Assembly (NCBI GenBank): GCA_018398575.1 | Contig: JAGTXZ010000003.1 | Span: 2,356,001 to 2,420,000, forward strand | Direction: 5' to 3' | Length of the DNA: 64,000 nt | Source of the DNA: Ampelomyces quisqualis | Taxonomy: Eukaryota; Ascomycota; Dothideomycetes; Pleosporales; Phaeosphaeriaceae | Shown here: in pieces, positions 11,367-22,363 of the stretch | How the letters are laid out: each line of letters opens with the position of its first letter | Position numbering within the stretch: the first letter of the stretch is position 1 | Translations under genes and position numbers: made by a program | The notes under the pieces: model-generated | Seen by the model: the letters and a program-made list of their open reading frames with translations, nothing else | Told to the model about the DNA's origin: nothing | Database searches by the model: none

Positions 11367-12835
11367 GTTGTTGTTCGCATGGGCGGTAACGTGACCGTGC
11401 GCCTTGGGTTCACGTGCCGCGCGCAACGCATTCGACGGTTTGGTGCTGCGCAACTTTTGCGACTTCACGACTATGATGCGCCTGCGTTCTCACGAATGAC
11501 GGCCGTCAGTATTCTACGACATAGTTAATGATTCTTACGACGTGACGGAAGAAAAGACGGCAGATGGCTCTGCAGGCTAGCGATGGCCAGTTCCGGTTCC
11601 CCAGCTCACACGTTCCCCATTCCTACCATTGATACGATATTCCAACATGTAGCGTCTTTGTGTGTCATTGTCCGAGCGACGTAGTGATAGCGACTTATCA
11701 GAGCAATTCGACTTGTTGCGTTGGACCTAATGGTATCTTTCTCCCGTTGCGACGTGTGCCTGCTATGCTCGTGACTTGGGCGTGAAGGATGGCGCATCCA
11801 ATGGCCTGGAGGATGCGCAGCCGCTGCTTGGAGTGGAAGTCTTGGCGGATGGGTCCTGGTCCTACTGTAGTCCGGTGTAGATGAGAATCGGCAGTGCGAA
11901 TCCAATGGCACGGGCAGCGTCCCCCAGGTCCCCTCTTCTCGTTGCGCCGCCGCATGCGGCATCGTGATGCTTTTCCAGTAGCCGTCGCACAAGGCCGTTG
12001 ACGCGTGGCACCAAAGCCCCGGCGACCAAGGCGCAACAGAAAAGCCAGTGGCAACCACACAACAGCAGCACTGCAAAGAGGCGTGAGAGAGGGAAGCGAA
12101 GACAGGCGCAACCAAAAAACTTCACGGCATTGCAGACACTATTATTCGCAACACGCTGGCAGTGGGACCGGACCCAAGGGGCCTTGGTACAAGCAGCCAT
12201 TGAACAACTCATCCTGCATTAGCGCGATCCAGGGAAGCTGAGCGGCGGCGCGGTCTGATTCGCTGGCCGGGCTTGGAGAGGGCGCATGGTCCCCTGTTGC
12301 TGCGCTGGAATGGCGCCGGTTGAAACTTGACAGCGAGCGCTCGCCGCTGCGAGGGCCAAACGGGCAGGGGATTCGGCGATGCGGGCAGTGCCAAGGGGAG
12401 CGCAGGCTGGAGCGGTCCTGGCGCGGGCTCGTGCAGGTGTGGCGGAGAAGGAGGCTGGGGAGAATGCACGTGCTGGAGGCGGTGCCGATCATGTGACGAG
12501 ACCCTGGCATCCGAGCGTGCAGACAGACCGCGTGACTTCACCGGACCACGCCGGCTACGATATCGAGAGGCAGCTGCGCCTTCTCAAACCACGTCAGCAG
12601 CACGAACAACCCCTCTCCCATCATTGACCAAGCCGGCCAGGAAGCATCGTGACCGCCAGTCGTAGCCTCTCCCGATAGCCGGCTGGGTTCGAGCCATCTT
12701 TCTTGGCGGTGGCTGTACCTCGTCATTACCCCAATCGATGCACTGCGCCTTCACCTCTAACCTCTTGCCTTAACCCGTTGTCTCCACCTGTTCTCCTAGT
12801 TTCCTACCAGCGCAGTGCTTGCTTCATCAGGCAAG
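11367..12835. other. Intergenic region, no supported gene
   Basis: About 1.5 kb between the ARL8-like gene and the RCR-type gene. Several open frames of 60-170 codons exist on both strands, overlapping each other in the GC-rich part at 11.9-12.6 kb. None has family motifs, plausible splicing or a credible start context. The last part before 12836 is probably the leader and promoter of the RCR gene. Confidence 0.5.
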
Positions 12836-13582
12836 ATGCATCTATCGACGCGGCAATACTACTATGACGATGATCAGTACGTGTTCCTCCAAGAAATAGT
12901 GGCGGTGCTCTGGTTGGGTCGTACTTGCCTTCAAAGACGGTCGTGCCCAGCTCAAACTTCATGCACACACGTCATACACCTAACGCATACAAGCGTGCAA
13001 CATCCACTTCTTTCAACTTTCCTCCCTTCACCCATCAACTACACACCATCAACACCACCGCAAAGCTAACACACAATGGTCAGGTGCTACTACCAGAACG
13101 GCTACAGACGCTGCTATCGAAGCGCCTGGGATAATTGGGTTCGTTGGGTCGTCCTCGCCGTCGTAGTCATCGGATTCCTCCTTCTCTTTGTCCTGTGCAG
13201 GTAAGCTTCCTCAATCCACCACAACAGGAACTTCATACTGATAATAACGCTTCACAGCTGCCTAACAGCACGCCGCCGCCGCAAAGCTGGTCGCCAACCC
13301 TTCTACGGCACAGGCTGGGCTGCCCGCCCCGCTAACGCCAACAACACCGCCGCACCCTACTACAACAACAACCAGTACAGCCAGCCTGCACCACCCTACC
13401 AAGCCGAAACTGGCGACGCCAACAAAGGATACTACGCTGGCAACGGCGCGAACCAGAGCTACTACAGCGGCCAGCAGCAAAACGGCGTCGAACTCCAGCA
13501 GCCTCAGCCCGCGTACGGCGGCGCGCAGTACCAGCCTCCTCCAGGTCCTCCTCCAGGTCACGGCGATGGCATCGTGCGATAA
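12836..13582 (+). CDS. RCR-domain single-pass membrane protein (Congo red resistance / chitin regulation family)
   Basis: I model three exons, 12836-12876, 13084-13200 and 13258-13582, giving 160 residues. The first intron (207 nt) ends with GCTAACAC...GGTCAG and joins MHLSTRQYYYDDDQ to CYYQNGYRRCYRSAWDNW in frame. A Tyr/Cys-rich lumenal head, one strong helix (WVVLAVVVIGFLLLFVLCSC), a basic stop-transfer TARRRRKAGRQ and a Pro/Gln/Tyr/Asn-rich tail ending PPPGPPPGHGDGIVR fit the RCR family. In yeast, Rcr1/Rcr2 act in ER-to-vacuole trafficking of plasma-membrane proteins and affect chitin. An alternative start at 13076 (MVRCYYQ), inside the proposed intron and in the same frame, would give 149 residues; the two could be alternative transcripts. 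The family call is good; the first exon is less certain. Confidence 0.75.
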
Positions 13583-14322
13583 ACGCTTGGCGATGACGAC
13601 ATGACGCGACGTCAAGGGATTGAAATTGGCATGGCGTTTGGATGGATTGAATTGAACTACATTGAGGACACAACTGCGTGATGAATGGCGCGTCTGCGAT
13701 ACCACTTAGCTTTCCGTTGTGGCTCTGGTTCATGGTACATTTTTACCTTTCCTTCTCGGTTGGTTGTCGGATGAGTAGTTTAATTGATTAATTCACGTTA
13801 AAAATGCTTCCTACATGTGCATCACGTGCACAATGCTTATTTTTGACCAAATTAGCTACATTGAGAACCAGCTGTTTGCCCACCAAGTCACCAATGCGAA
13901 TAGTTCTAGGTTGGCTCTGCCACGCGAGGTAGAACATAACTCGAAAACAACACGTGCCTAGTTAGTCTATTTTTTTTTGTGCCTTTGTCCATCTAGGTTG
14001 ACATGGAAAGAGGAACGTTTCGCGACGGCGAGGCGGGGGAATACTGTCTGAAGCGTAGTTTGCGTCTTGCTTGTGCTGCGAGGGTCGTGGAGACATGACC
14101 AGAGGCAAGCAATGTGTGTGTGTGTGTGTTTGAACAGGATAAAATTGTTTCGCATTTTGTTTGTTCCTTCTTCCTCTTCTTCTTCCTTCTTGCTTATCCA
14201 CTCATTTGCTTCAAGTCTGGCTCAGTCGAGCTGTTTGGCACGCCTTACCTCTTCATGTCATCGCATATGCTACGCCAACTCATAAAGCATTTGTACGCCA
14301 CGATAACCTGCTCCACCAACGC
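13583..14322. other. Convergent intergenic region
   Basis: About 740 bp between the 3' ends of the RCR gene and the alpha-COP gene. It holds a (TG)8 run at 14113-14128 and a pyrimidine-rich stretch after it. I see no gene. Confidence 0.55.
14113..14128. repeat. (TG)8 dinucleotide microsatellite
   Basis: Eight uninterrupted TG units lie in the 3' intergenic region between convergent genes, followed about 40 bp later by a TTC/TTCC-rich tract. Confidence 0.9.
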
Positions 14323-17300
14323 TCAACCAACCAGTCTCAATCCGCTTGCCGGCGCACCAATCTGACAGACTTGGCAGACCTTGCACACTGTGCCCTTGTA
14401 CTTGGCGTGGTATTTCGAACCGTCAAATGGACAAGCAGCGGATGGGCTTCCACCGTAGATGGGCGTGTGACTTGCGGCGCAAATCTCCATATCGGCGAAT
14501 TGGTCAAAGTCAATCTCAATCACGTCTGCTGGATTACGCTCCGCCACCGTCTTGATACGCTTGGCTGCTTCCTTCATCTTTGCGTTTCCAGTGCGGTCGA
14601 GCAGAGCGTTGGCAAAGTTGAGCGCCGTGTTGAGTTGTTTGTTCTTGTGGGCAAAATTCATCGCGGCAGAGAGAGGAATCGATCGGTGTGGACCTTCGAG
14701 CTCGGGAATGGTGAAGTAAGCAGATAGTTCAAGGGCGCGCTTCTTGTTCTCATCTGAGAGAGCCGTGAAGTCAGTCGTGCCCACGAGAGCGCGACGCTCC
14801 ATTTCAATGGACATTGCAACGGTATATTGGGCTGCAACATTGATTGCTCTCCTTGCCTGTAATACTCGTTAGCTTGGATTTGCCATACGTTTGAGGACCA
14901 AACTTACCTCAGTCAGCTCAGCTTGGGACGCGACGACATTGACGATCAGGAGATGTAAAAGTTTCTTGAAGGCAGCAACACCTTCCTCCAACTTGTTCCT
15001 CAGAAGCGCCTGCTTTCCAGCAGCAAGATCAGCGGACAATATGGAATCCAGATCCCGTGGGATGATTGGCAGGATCTTTCGTGAGTCAGTCTCGTCGACT
15101 GTTCTTCGCACATAGTTGATGAGCGATGGCATGTTAGGAGTGGCTGGCAAGAAAGTCCGCGTGGCTTGGTAGATCTCCTGGAAGCGCTCTTCTAGAGGAG
15201 CGAAGTTCACAGCGCCAATCTGTCGGTTCAAGAGTTGCATCGCGGTTTCAAATGATCCAGCCGCAACATGGTCTGCTGCGAGTGGGGAGTTGCGAGCCCA
15301 TAGATCCGCCTCGCTGCTGCCAGCACCAGCATCAGCACCTTCGACCTCCACGAACTGGTCTTCAGCCTCAACATCACCGTCGTCGCCCATATCCCAGCCG
15401 CCGACGTCGTCTTCTTCATCACCTCCGCCGAGCTCAGCTGTTGCACTTGGGGCTTCTGCGTCACCTAGCAAGTCATCGTTCCCAAATCCGTTCGCTGTTG
15501 GTTCTTCGGCACCCACTCCTTCGACCTCGCCCAAAAGGGCTTTCTCAAACACTGTCGACGAAGCGGCGTGAGTGGGCCAGTTGGCTTTGAACGTGGGCAC
15601 AATGGGTTTCGCCGGCGCAAGAGTACCTCCTATCGAAGGCAGATTGATCTGGTCCTCGGTGACACCAGCAGCTTCCAGTATTGACTGAGCTTGCTCGTCT
15701 AAGCCGTTCGCTTTGGCGGTGGCGTATGCCAGTGGGTACAAGTCGATCTCCTGGAACATCTCTATCCGGTTTTGCACATCACCGAGGTAAAGTGCGTTCT
15801 GGAAGCGTGCTGTCATGTCACCTCGATGTTCTGCGATCTTGGCCATGCGCTTGAGCTTGTCTTGATCACCAGTTGCGAGGTACAAGAAAGAAAGCTTGTC
15901 GAAGTTGCGCAGCTTTTGGTACGTGCTCTCTACAATCTGATGGTTTCCGTGCGCAAGAGCCTCTGTGCTAAGCCGTTGCCAGAGCTTTGGGCGATCTAGC
16001 TGTTTGGCCATCTCAACAGCTACTTCGAGATTACCGCACTCAATAGCGAGCTCGAAACGGGTTTGTGGATCTTGCACGAACTGCAGAGCAATCTCAGGGT
16101 AACCCTTCTTCTGTAGGTATGAAATAATGCTCTGGCCGACCAAGCTTGAAGTCTTGATGATGTTAAGCATCTCATCGTAGTTGCGCTTAACGAGAGCAAG
16201 CTTGAAGCGGTACTCGGTAGGATCGATTTGGAGAATCTTAGGCTTGGCCGCGCGGTCGAGGCAGTACACATTGCGCCCCTTGACCCTTACAAGATACACG
16301 GTGTGTTCAAGAGTCCGCACAATACCATTGTCGCCGTTCCTCAAACTGTATTTGATGTGATTCAAGGTAGAGTAGAGAAGGACACCAGTGTCATCCCATG
16401 TTGCGCTCTTGATTCTGATGGTCTCGTGCAGGGTACTAACTTGCTCGAGGTTTTTTGTGGCGATTGTGACATTGTGCTTGCTCAGGAGAGCTACGTGCAA
16501 TCCATCTGATGACCATACAACGTACTTGACGCCGTTCACTGCGAGCTCAGCAAGGTTCTTCTTGGCTTGGATATCGTAGAGAACAACATTGGTGGGTGTA
16601 ATCAAAAGTAAGTTGCCAGTGCCACCAAAGTAAATGTCCGTGGTTCCGTGGGGAGGCTTAATCGTCTTTGTTGTAGAGTTGCTGAGATCCTTGATGTCAA
16701 TTTGCTGGTTGGCCTGGGTGAAGACGGCAAATCTGTTTCTGGCTACAAAGACAGCAGAATTACCGGAACCACGCTTCGTGTCCGTTGGTTCCACAGCGCC
16801 GGACGCGTCCCGGGGAAGGCTGATTAGTTCGTATGTGCCACCGTCAGCTGGTGACGTTACGAGAATCGAGCGCTCAGCAGGGTTATATGAGAGCGTTCGT
16901 GGAGGTACCCAGGCGCTCCCCAGCTTCTTCAACGAAAGCATCGACGGGGACTCGATGTTCTTTTGGAAGTCGTAGGACCGCACGTGCTTTTCTTTCGTGA
17001 TGTAGAAGAGATTGTTTTGGTATACGGAGGATGCCGGACGCTCGCGCTCTAGCTTGAAAACCATGACACCGTTGTCGTGACCGGCAGCGAAAAGGTTGAT
17101 CTCTGGATGCGCAGCAATGACCCAGAAGCGGTCGTTCTCCCTCTTGAAAGATTGCACCGATGTGCGCCTATTGAGATCCCACACTCGAATTGTCTTATCC
17201 TCGCCGACGGACAGTATCAGGTCCTGGTGAGGGTGGAACAAACAGGCTGAGGCGTTCTGGAAGTGTCCGCGGCACGTGTCGACTTCCCACGCCTTGGTTT

Positions 17301-18334
17301 CTGACATTCTCCAAAGCTTCACCAGACGGTCGTCTCCCGCAGAAACGATCAATGGTAATGTAGGGTGGAATGCGACCCAGTTAACACCTCTGTCGTGGCC
17401 CTCGAGAACAAATTTGACCACGGCATCTGTGTTCCCAAACATGTCCGCCTGGTTCTGGTTCGATCGTGCGAGTTGATCTTCAAAAGTCATGGATGTCGGT
17501 GCCGAGTGCTTCTTCCTCAGCCCAGAGATATCCCAGACACGCACTGATTGATCGAGCGAAGCGGAAACGATAAGGTCTTCCTTGGGGTGGAACTGCGCGC
17601 ACATGGTGTAGTGGTTGTGGCCGGTCATTGTGCATACTGTGCGACGTTAGGCGAGCTCGTGATGGCTGTGCTGCGTGACTCACTTAAGGATCCTGGGTGT
17701 GTTAGCATGCGTTGTTTGAACATGTTCAGGAGACTTACGGTTCTGCCAGTTCCAGATGCGGATGGTTTCTGGTCATGGTCAGCATGTTCTTCGGGTGTGT
17801 AGGTGGATTTACATGCGGTCATCAGAACTGCTCACAATCCACGGTAATTCGTGGTGGAAGAAGACTGTTCGGACATAGTCCAAATGGCCGTTCAGAGTGA
17901 ACAAGCACCGCCGAGTCTGGTAGGACCAGACTTTGATTTTGTAGTCATCGCCGCCCGAGACGAATCTGCGCAGGTCTCAGTATGCCACGGCGCGCAGCCC
18001 TCGGCTCCCTCGAGAATGCTCACAGTGGTTGTGTCTTGTGGAAATCGACGCCGCGGACGGGGCCATCATGCTCTTCGAAGCGGTCGATCAGAGTGCCCAT
18101 GCGGTAGTCCCACAGCTGGATCGTGGACGAGTGTAGCGAGACGAGGATCCATGGCCTGAAGGCGGTCAGCGGGGGGCTGCGGGTCCTCGAGGGCGAGGAA
18201 GCCACCTCTTGGGGTGGAAGGCAATGCCCTTTGCGCGCGAGGACTTGGACTCAAACTGGGCGCCATTAGCAGCAGGCAGGCGCGCGTGGGGGCGAGCGGC
18301 GTGCCTTGGTCAACATGGACGGGGTGGAAGACAT
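14323..18334 (-). CDS. COP1: Coatomer subunit alpha (alpha-COP)
   Basis: Eight coding exons on the minus strand: 18305-18334, 18206-18255, 18024-18155, 17817-17965, 17739-17768, 17684-17692 (9 nt), 14908-17636 and 14323-14856. Together they give 3663 nt or 1220 residues, the usual alpha-COP length. The N-terminus MLTKFESKSSRAKGIAFHPK and the first WD40 blades (HSSTIQLWDYRMGTLIDRF, GDDYKIKVWSYQTRRC, DDQTIRIWNWQNRSLICTM) are rebuilt only with these splices. A second propeller, an alpha-solenoid and the Cys-containing C-terminal domain (CPFDGSKY, CKVCQVCQIG) follow. Introns 1 (18256-18304) and 4 (17769-17816) start with GC rather than GT. The protein is the COPI coat subunit that binds dilysine cargo signals in Golgi-to-ER retrieval. 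All seven introns cause no frame conflict, and six of them crowd into the first 700 bp. Confidence 0.95.
17684..17692 (-). other. 9-nt microexon of the alpha-COP gene
   Basis: On the minus strand CACACCCAG/GATCCTTAA/GTGAGT gives a nine-base exon between introns of 46 and 47 nt. It encodes the middle of QNRSLICTMTGHNH in WD40 blade 3. Without it the frame is kept but three residues of the blade are lost. Confidence 0.85.
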
Positions 18335-19501
18335 GGTGGAATTGTGGGCGAAGCCGCGGCTTCTTTCGCGAGTGGCGCAGCCTCGATGCCGCAGATGACG
18401 GGCCGCAGTGTGGAGAGGTATGGGGGAGGTGAAGGAGAAAGAGAAAGAGAAAGAAACACGGGGTTGGCGGTCAGTCTGGTGCTGCTGCCTCCGCCGCGAG
18501 CTGCTCTGGCCAGCGTTGGATGAGAACACGCAGCGGCCCAGGATCAACGTCTAACCGGGCCGAGCTAGCCTGAGCTCGCTGCTTGGCAGTGCTGCTCCCC
18601 ACCATGCACGTGACCTGCCTCGATCCCTTGAAGACGTCCGACGCCAGGGCATCCGATACGCAGAACCTGCCATCCAGGACTCCACGTCCAAAACTCTGCC
18701 ATGGTCGCTCTCCACACGCGCAGAGCCGCTTGATGGAGCGTCTCCTTGCCAGCTGTCCGTGGTAGTGGCAGCACCATCTGCCCGCCCTCTGCACGGCAAT
18801 TTTGCATGCTGCCGCCATTGGCTCATCCCTCAGCCCGATGTAAGGTGCCAGTGGCCGAGTCCACGTTGCGACTAATGGCCTGCAACCACATCGTGGCCAG
18901 CATCGGAGTCATGAGGCAAAGGTACACCTGGACGGAGTAGCTGCAGAGGGATGTGCAGCACGGCCGGCCAGCGCATTGCCCACACGCACGACATTCATTG
19001 GCGACGGTCCGCACAAATCCTGGCCAAAGGGAATCGTGACCACCCAGGGTCGCCCACTCCAGTACTCTTTTTCTGCTGCCGCAGCCCAACTCAACCGCCA
19101 CACACGCACTGCTTCCCACACTGACCTACACGTCGGTTGGTTTTCTGTCCTGCGAGCCCTATCCGCCTGCATTGCTGCTTCCCCCTCCCAACTCCACCTG
19201 CACGATAAGCCAAGGCGTCGCGGGGTCTGACTTGTAAACCTCTCCACCGCCACCTGCACTCGCCGCTCAGAGATCCCAGCCAAACACCCTCAGACCACCA
19301 CTCTTCCATAATGATACAGTCGACGAAACCCCTCTTGCACACCTCAAAGATTAGACACGTCCGTCGGATCTGGAAACCGTAAAATCACCAGCAGTTTGGA
19401 TCCACCAACTCGGTGATACGTACGCTCCCGCAATTGGCTCGCCAGCCAGCCAGCCTGACGCAACCATTCCTGCGCGTGTATATCCACGCAACCCCAACGC
19501 C
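18335..19501. promoter_or_regulatory. Divergent intergenic region upstream of alpha-COP and the acidic orphan
   Basis: About 1.17 kb, GC-rich, with a purine repeat GAGAAA x3 at 18435-18452 shortly upstream of the alpha-COP start. Open frames of 60-124 codons on both strands overlap each other and show no motif. It is likely promoter plus leaders for both genes. Confidence 0.5.
18435..18452. repeat. GAGAAA hexanucleotide repeat (3 units)
   Basis: Three uninterrupted GAGAAA units sit about 100 bp upstream of the alpha-COP start codon (read as TTTCTC on its coding strand). A pyrimidine tract of this kind is common in fungal promoters; the function is not shown. Confidence 0.8.
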
Positions 19502-20410
19502 ATGGCGACATGCGATCTGCCACCAGCCGCCTTCTTCGACCGCCATCCGACTTCGCCGCCAATGACGCCCGGCGCTCGCAACCGGATTCGATCCGCGCCC
19601 ACCACGAGGCACACGTCTCCCATATCCAAGCGTATGGGCATGTCGCACCTTGCCTATACGCCACTACTCGAGTTCATTGAGCCAACTGGCAAAGACCATC
19701 AGTTCAAATTCACTCGACCGCAGTCACTCAACCTGTCCTCACGTCCATCCAGTGCGTCCGGACGAGCCATTGCAACAACGCCTCAAGAATCCGAAGACGA
19801 ATACGACTCGGAGGATGAAAGTGAAGAAGAAGGAATACCACAGATACGACCGGCATCGAGGGCCTACTTCGTACTCGAAGAGCTGGAGAGCGATCCGGGC
19901 TACGACTCCGACGTAGAAGTCGTATACCCGGACCATTGCGAAGATGCAGAGAGCGACACGAGCGCCTCAAGAATGGGAAAGAACGAAGTGTACGAGCGAC
20001 TGAAAGAGCTTCACCTCGACCTAGAATCGTCAGACGACGAGGAACAAGAGCGCCGGTATCGACAAAAGAAAAAACGATGGAGCGCAGGCGTCTTCAAGCG
20101 CAGCCACAGTCAGAGTGTCGAGGGCGACAGTAGTTACAGCGATAATGACCCGCTAGACGATGTCAACCCCAAAGCACGCCGCTTGCGCCGTCGGGTCCGT
20201 GGGCCGTGCGATAGAAGGATGTCTCTCATCTTCCAGGATCCGGGGTACTCCAACACCAACAACATTCTGGAGGTCGATGAGCCGAATGAAGGGTGTATTG
20301 CGCATACCAGAGGGCCGCCATCCATTCCCAGTGACGATGCCTTCACTTTGGATGAGCTACCTTTCTGGAAGGGCGGCGAGTCCATGGAGTTTGAAGTCGA
20401 GTCTGACTAG
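19502..20410 (+). CDS. Hypothetical acidic, disordered protein
   Basis: A single open frame of 302 residues with the start MATCDLPPAAFFDRHPTSPP. The N-terminal third is basic and Ser/Pro-rich. The middle has acidic runs (ESEDEYDSEDESEEEG), then a Lys/Arg patch (RRYRQKKKRW), and the tail is again acidic (FWKGGESMEFEVESD). I see no transmembrane segment, signal peptide or known domain. A short helical stretch, KNEVYERLKELHLDLESSD, could be an interaction motif. The codon use is consistent with its neighbours and the ATG context (GCCATGGCG) is good, so it is probably a real gene of unknown function. Its start is about 1.17 kb from that of alpha-COP. Confidence 0.7.
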   Translation: MATCDLPPAAFFDRHPTSPPMTPGARNRIRSAPTTRHTSPISKRMGMSHLAYTPLLEFIEPTGKDHQFKFTRPQSLNLSSRPSSASGRAIATTPQESEDEYDSEDESEEEGIPQIRPASRAYFVLEELESDPGYDSDVEVVYPDHCEDAESDTSASRMGKNEVYERLKELHLDLESSDDEEQERRYRQKKKRWSAGVFKRSHSQSVEGDSSYSDNDPLDDVNPKARRLRRRVRGPCDRRMSLIFQDPGYSNTNNILEVDEPNEGCIAHTRGPPSIPSDDAFTLDELPFWKGGESMEFEVESD

Positions 20411-20821
20411 AACATGATTGTGACGATTTCCACGCGTTGTACATGTCTCTGATGATTATGTTCCTGAGCTTCAGTCGGGGTTTAGCATCAGCGAGAAATT
20501 TGAGGCGTTGGTGCTTCGTTAGGTAGATCGATAACCCCTGCTGCGCAATTTCATTCCTGTTTACTTGCTTTATTGCTAAGCGCTATTACGTGTACGGCGC
20601 AGGGTTTGGCTTGTGAGATGCGGATGAGTTGTTTGTGCATGTTTGCCGTTTCGAAATCCTCGAAACTATTTATGGTACTGCTGACAGGCCGCTTCAAGCT
20701 GGCCCGGGCGTCTAACGGCTTAATACCTTGCAACCACACGCATGGCGCCACGATAAACACGTGTAAGACATCACGGAACATGCTCGAGCCGTGCTCTGCC
20801 TCCCAAAAAAAACCTCAGTCA

Positions 20822-20842
20822 CTCCCGGATGTCATCCGGGAG
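20822..20842. promoter_or_regulatory. Perfect 21-bp palindrome, CGG-N7-CCG type
   Basis: Ten bases (CTCCCGGATG) are followed by T and the exact reverse complement. The core CGG-N7-CCG has the layout of a site for a dimeric Zn(II)2Cys6 regulator. It lies about 610 bp upstream of the cupin start and 410 bp downstream of the orphan gene. A Rho-independent-like hairpin has no role in eukaryotic Pol II genes, so a protein-binding site is the better reading. Function is inferred only. Confidence 0.45.
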
Positions 20843-21326
20843 CGGCACGACAACCTCGCGGAACCCCTCATACGGCAATAGATCTCATCAGTGCTCCACA
20901 GTCTAGACTCGAGCCTTTAGCAATCACAATGTATCTCGCAATTGGGATCTAACATATCCACTCCAAAGGCCAAGGACTGCATGCTTGTGGGGCGGGTACC
21001 AGAATATCTGAGGTTGACAAAACACCTCGCCAAGATTACGGTCTTGCTTCTGCGCACACTACGAGCGCTTCACCCAAACGAGGCTGAAGTCTAAGAAACA
21101 TTGTTTCAAACATACTGGAGTAGCCAATCAGTCTCCTTGAGCTATCGAAAATATATTGAAACATTCAATCGTTACCAAATCAAGCTCATTCTAGCAGTAC
21201 ACGCAGCTTAACAGCCCTCGTGCTAGCGCTGAAAGAACCCACGATTATTCCGGAACCAGCGTTTTCCGAAAATGACTACACCTAGAATAGTGAGACATTG
21301 TAACATACAGCCCCGATGTGAAGGCG

Positions 21327-21333
21327 TATAAAG
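21327..21333 (+). promoter_or_regulatory. TATA box of the cupin gene
   Basis: TATAAAG lies about 120 bp upstream of the ATG at 21452, a usual distance in filamentous fungi, in a region with few competing TATA matches. Confidence 0.5.
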
Positions 21334-21451
21334 AAGGCGTTGTGGTATAGTGCTGGAAGTATCATCTCTCTGCCGACTGCCAAAAACCAGCTCATATTTC
21401 CTAATCGTTCCCCTTCATCATCTCCAAGACTTCAATTCTAAATCAGTAATA

Positions 21452-22363
21452 ATGATTGCCATCACTCAATTCCTCGTCGCTGGTCTCATGACCGTTGCCG
21501 TCCAGGCCCTCCCACAACCTCAAGCTGCTGCCCCCAACGCAACCATTGCGCCCGCTCCCGTCGCCACCAAGGATGCAAAAGTGCTTGCTGTAGAGACCTT
21601 CAGCAAGCTTTTCACCGCGCCTACTGCGGTCAAACGATTCCAGGCTCTCCTCACCAAGGATGCGGCGGGCATGGAGCTGCTCACAGGCGATGAGTTGAAG
21701 AAGCAAACTATCTTCCCGTTTACGCCAAAAGCGAACTCAACTACTGCTAAGGGTGGTGTTACAGTTTCTGCCGTACGTTTTTATGTTTCTTGCTATCATT
21801 TTGACAACCACTGATATGTGATTTAGAACATCGAGTCCTTCCCAATCCTCACCGGTCTCGGCATCTCCACCACAGTCGGCTTCATGGAGCCCTGTGGCAT
21901 CAACACTCCGTAAGTAATATCACTTGGAGTCTCCCGACTTCAACTAATGTGCCACAGTCACGTGCATCCCCGAGCCACCGAGTTCCTCACTCTCGTTGAA
22001 GGCCAAAACCTCCGCTTCGGCTACGTGCTCGAGAATGCCCTTGTCGCTGCCGGTCAGAACCCCGAAGTCGCAGGGACCCTGAACAAGTTCGAAGGCACAG
22101 TCTTCCCCCAGGGGTCCATCCACTTCCAATTCAACGACAACTGCAACAAGGCCGTTTTCGTCGCGGCTTTGAACTCGGAAGACCCGGGAACCAACCAGGT
22201 TGCTCAGGGCTTCTTCGCTCTCAATGCCGGTGTTGTCAATGCTACTCTTGGGTTCCCCAAGGAGATCAATGGCCAGAACATCGAGGAGTTCCGCAAGATG
22301 ATCCCGGCCAATTTGGCGCAGGATATCGATGTGTGTCTGGCCAAGTGCAACGGCAAGGACTAA
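21452..22363 (+). CDS. Secreted cupin (spherulin/germin-like protein)
   Basis: Exons 21452-21772, 21827-21909 and 21958-22363 give 269 residues. The N-terminus MIAITQFLVAGLMTVAVQALP is a signal peptide, followed by an Ala/Pro-rich linker. The single cupin domain has motif 1 with PHVHPRATEFLTLVEG (two His and Glu as metal ligands) and motif 2 with GTVFPQGSIHFQFN, matching the germin/spherulin 1 layout; the third intron boundary falls exactly before the HVH ligand pair. A Cys pair sits near the C-terminus (DVCLAKCNGKD). Fungal members are extracellular Mn-binding proteins, often induced by stress or on the host, with oxalate oxidase or superoxide dismutase activity known only in some relatives. 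The enzyme activity here is not decided by the sequence. A TATA box precedes it. Confidence 0.88.

Larger units (their letters stand above)
20411..21451. other. Intergenic region upstream of the cupin gene
   Basis: About 1 kb without a credible gene. It is more AT-rich than its surroundings and contains the 21-bp palindrome at 20822-20842 and a TATA element near its right end. Confidence 0.6.

Noticed and set aside
11606..12115. 169-codon minus-strand frame
   Set aside because: Overlaps other frames of similar size, no motif, no splice or promoter support.
12680..12720. tRNA-like B-box GGTTCGAGCC
   Set aside because: The T-stem does not pair and no A-box or acceptor stem is found upstream.
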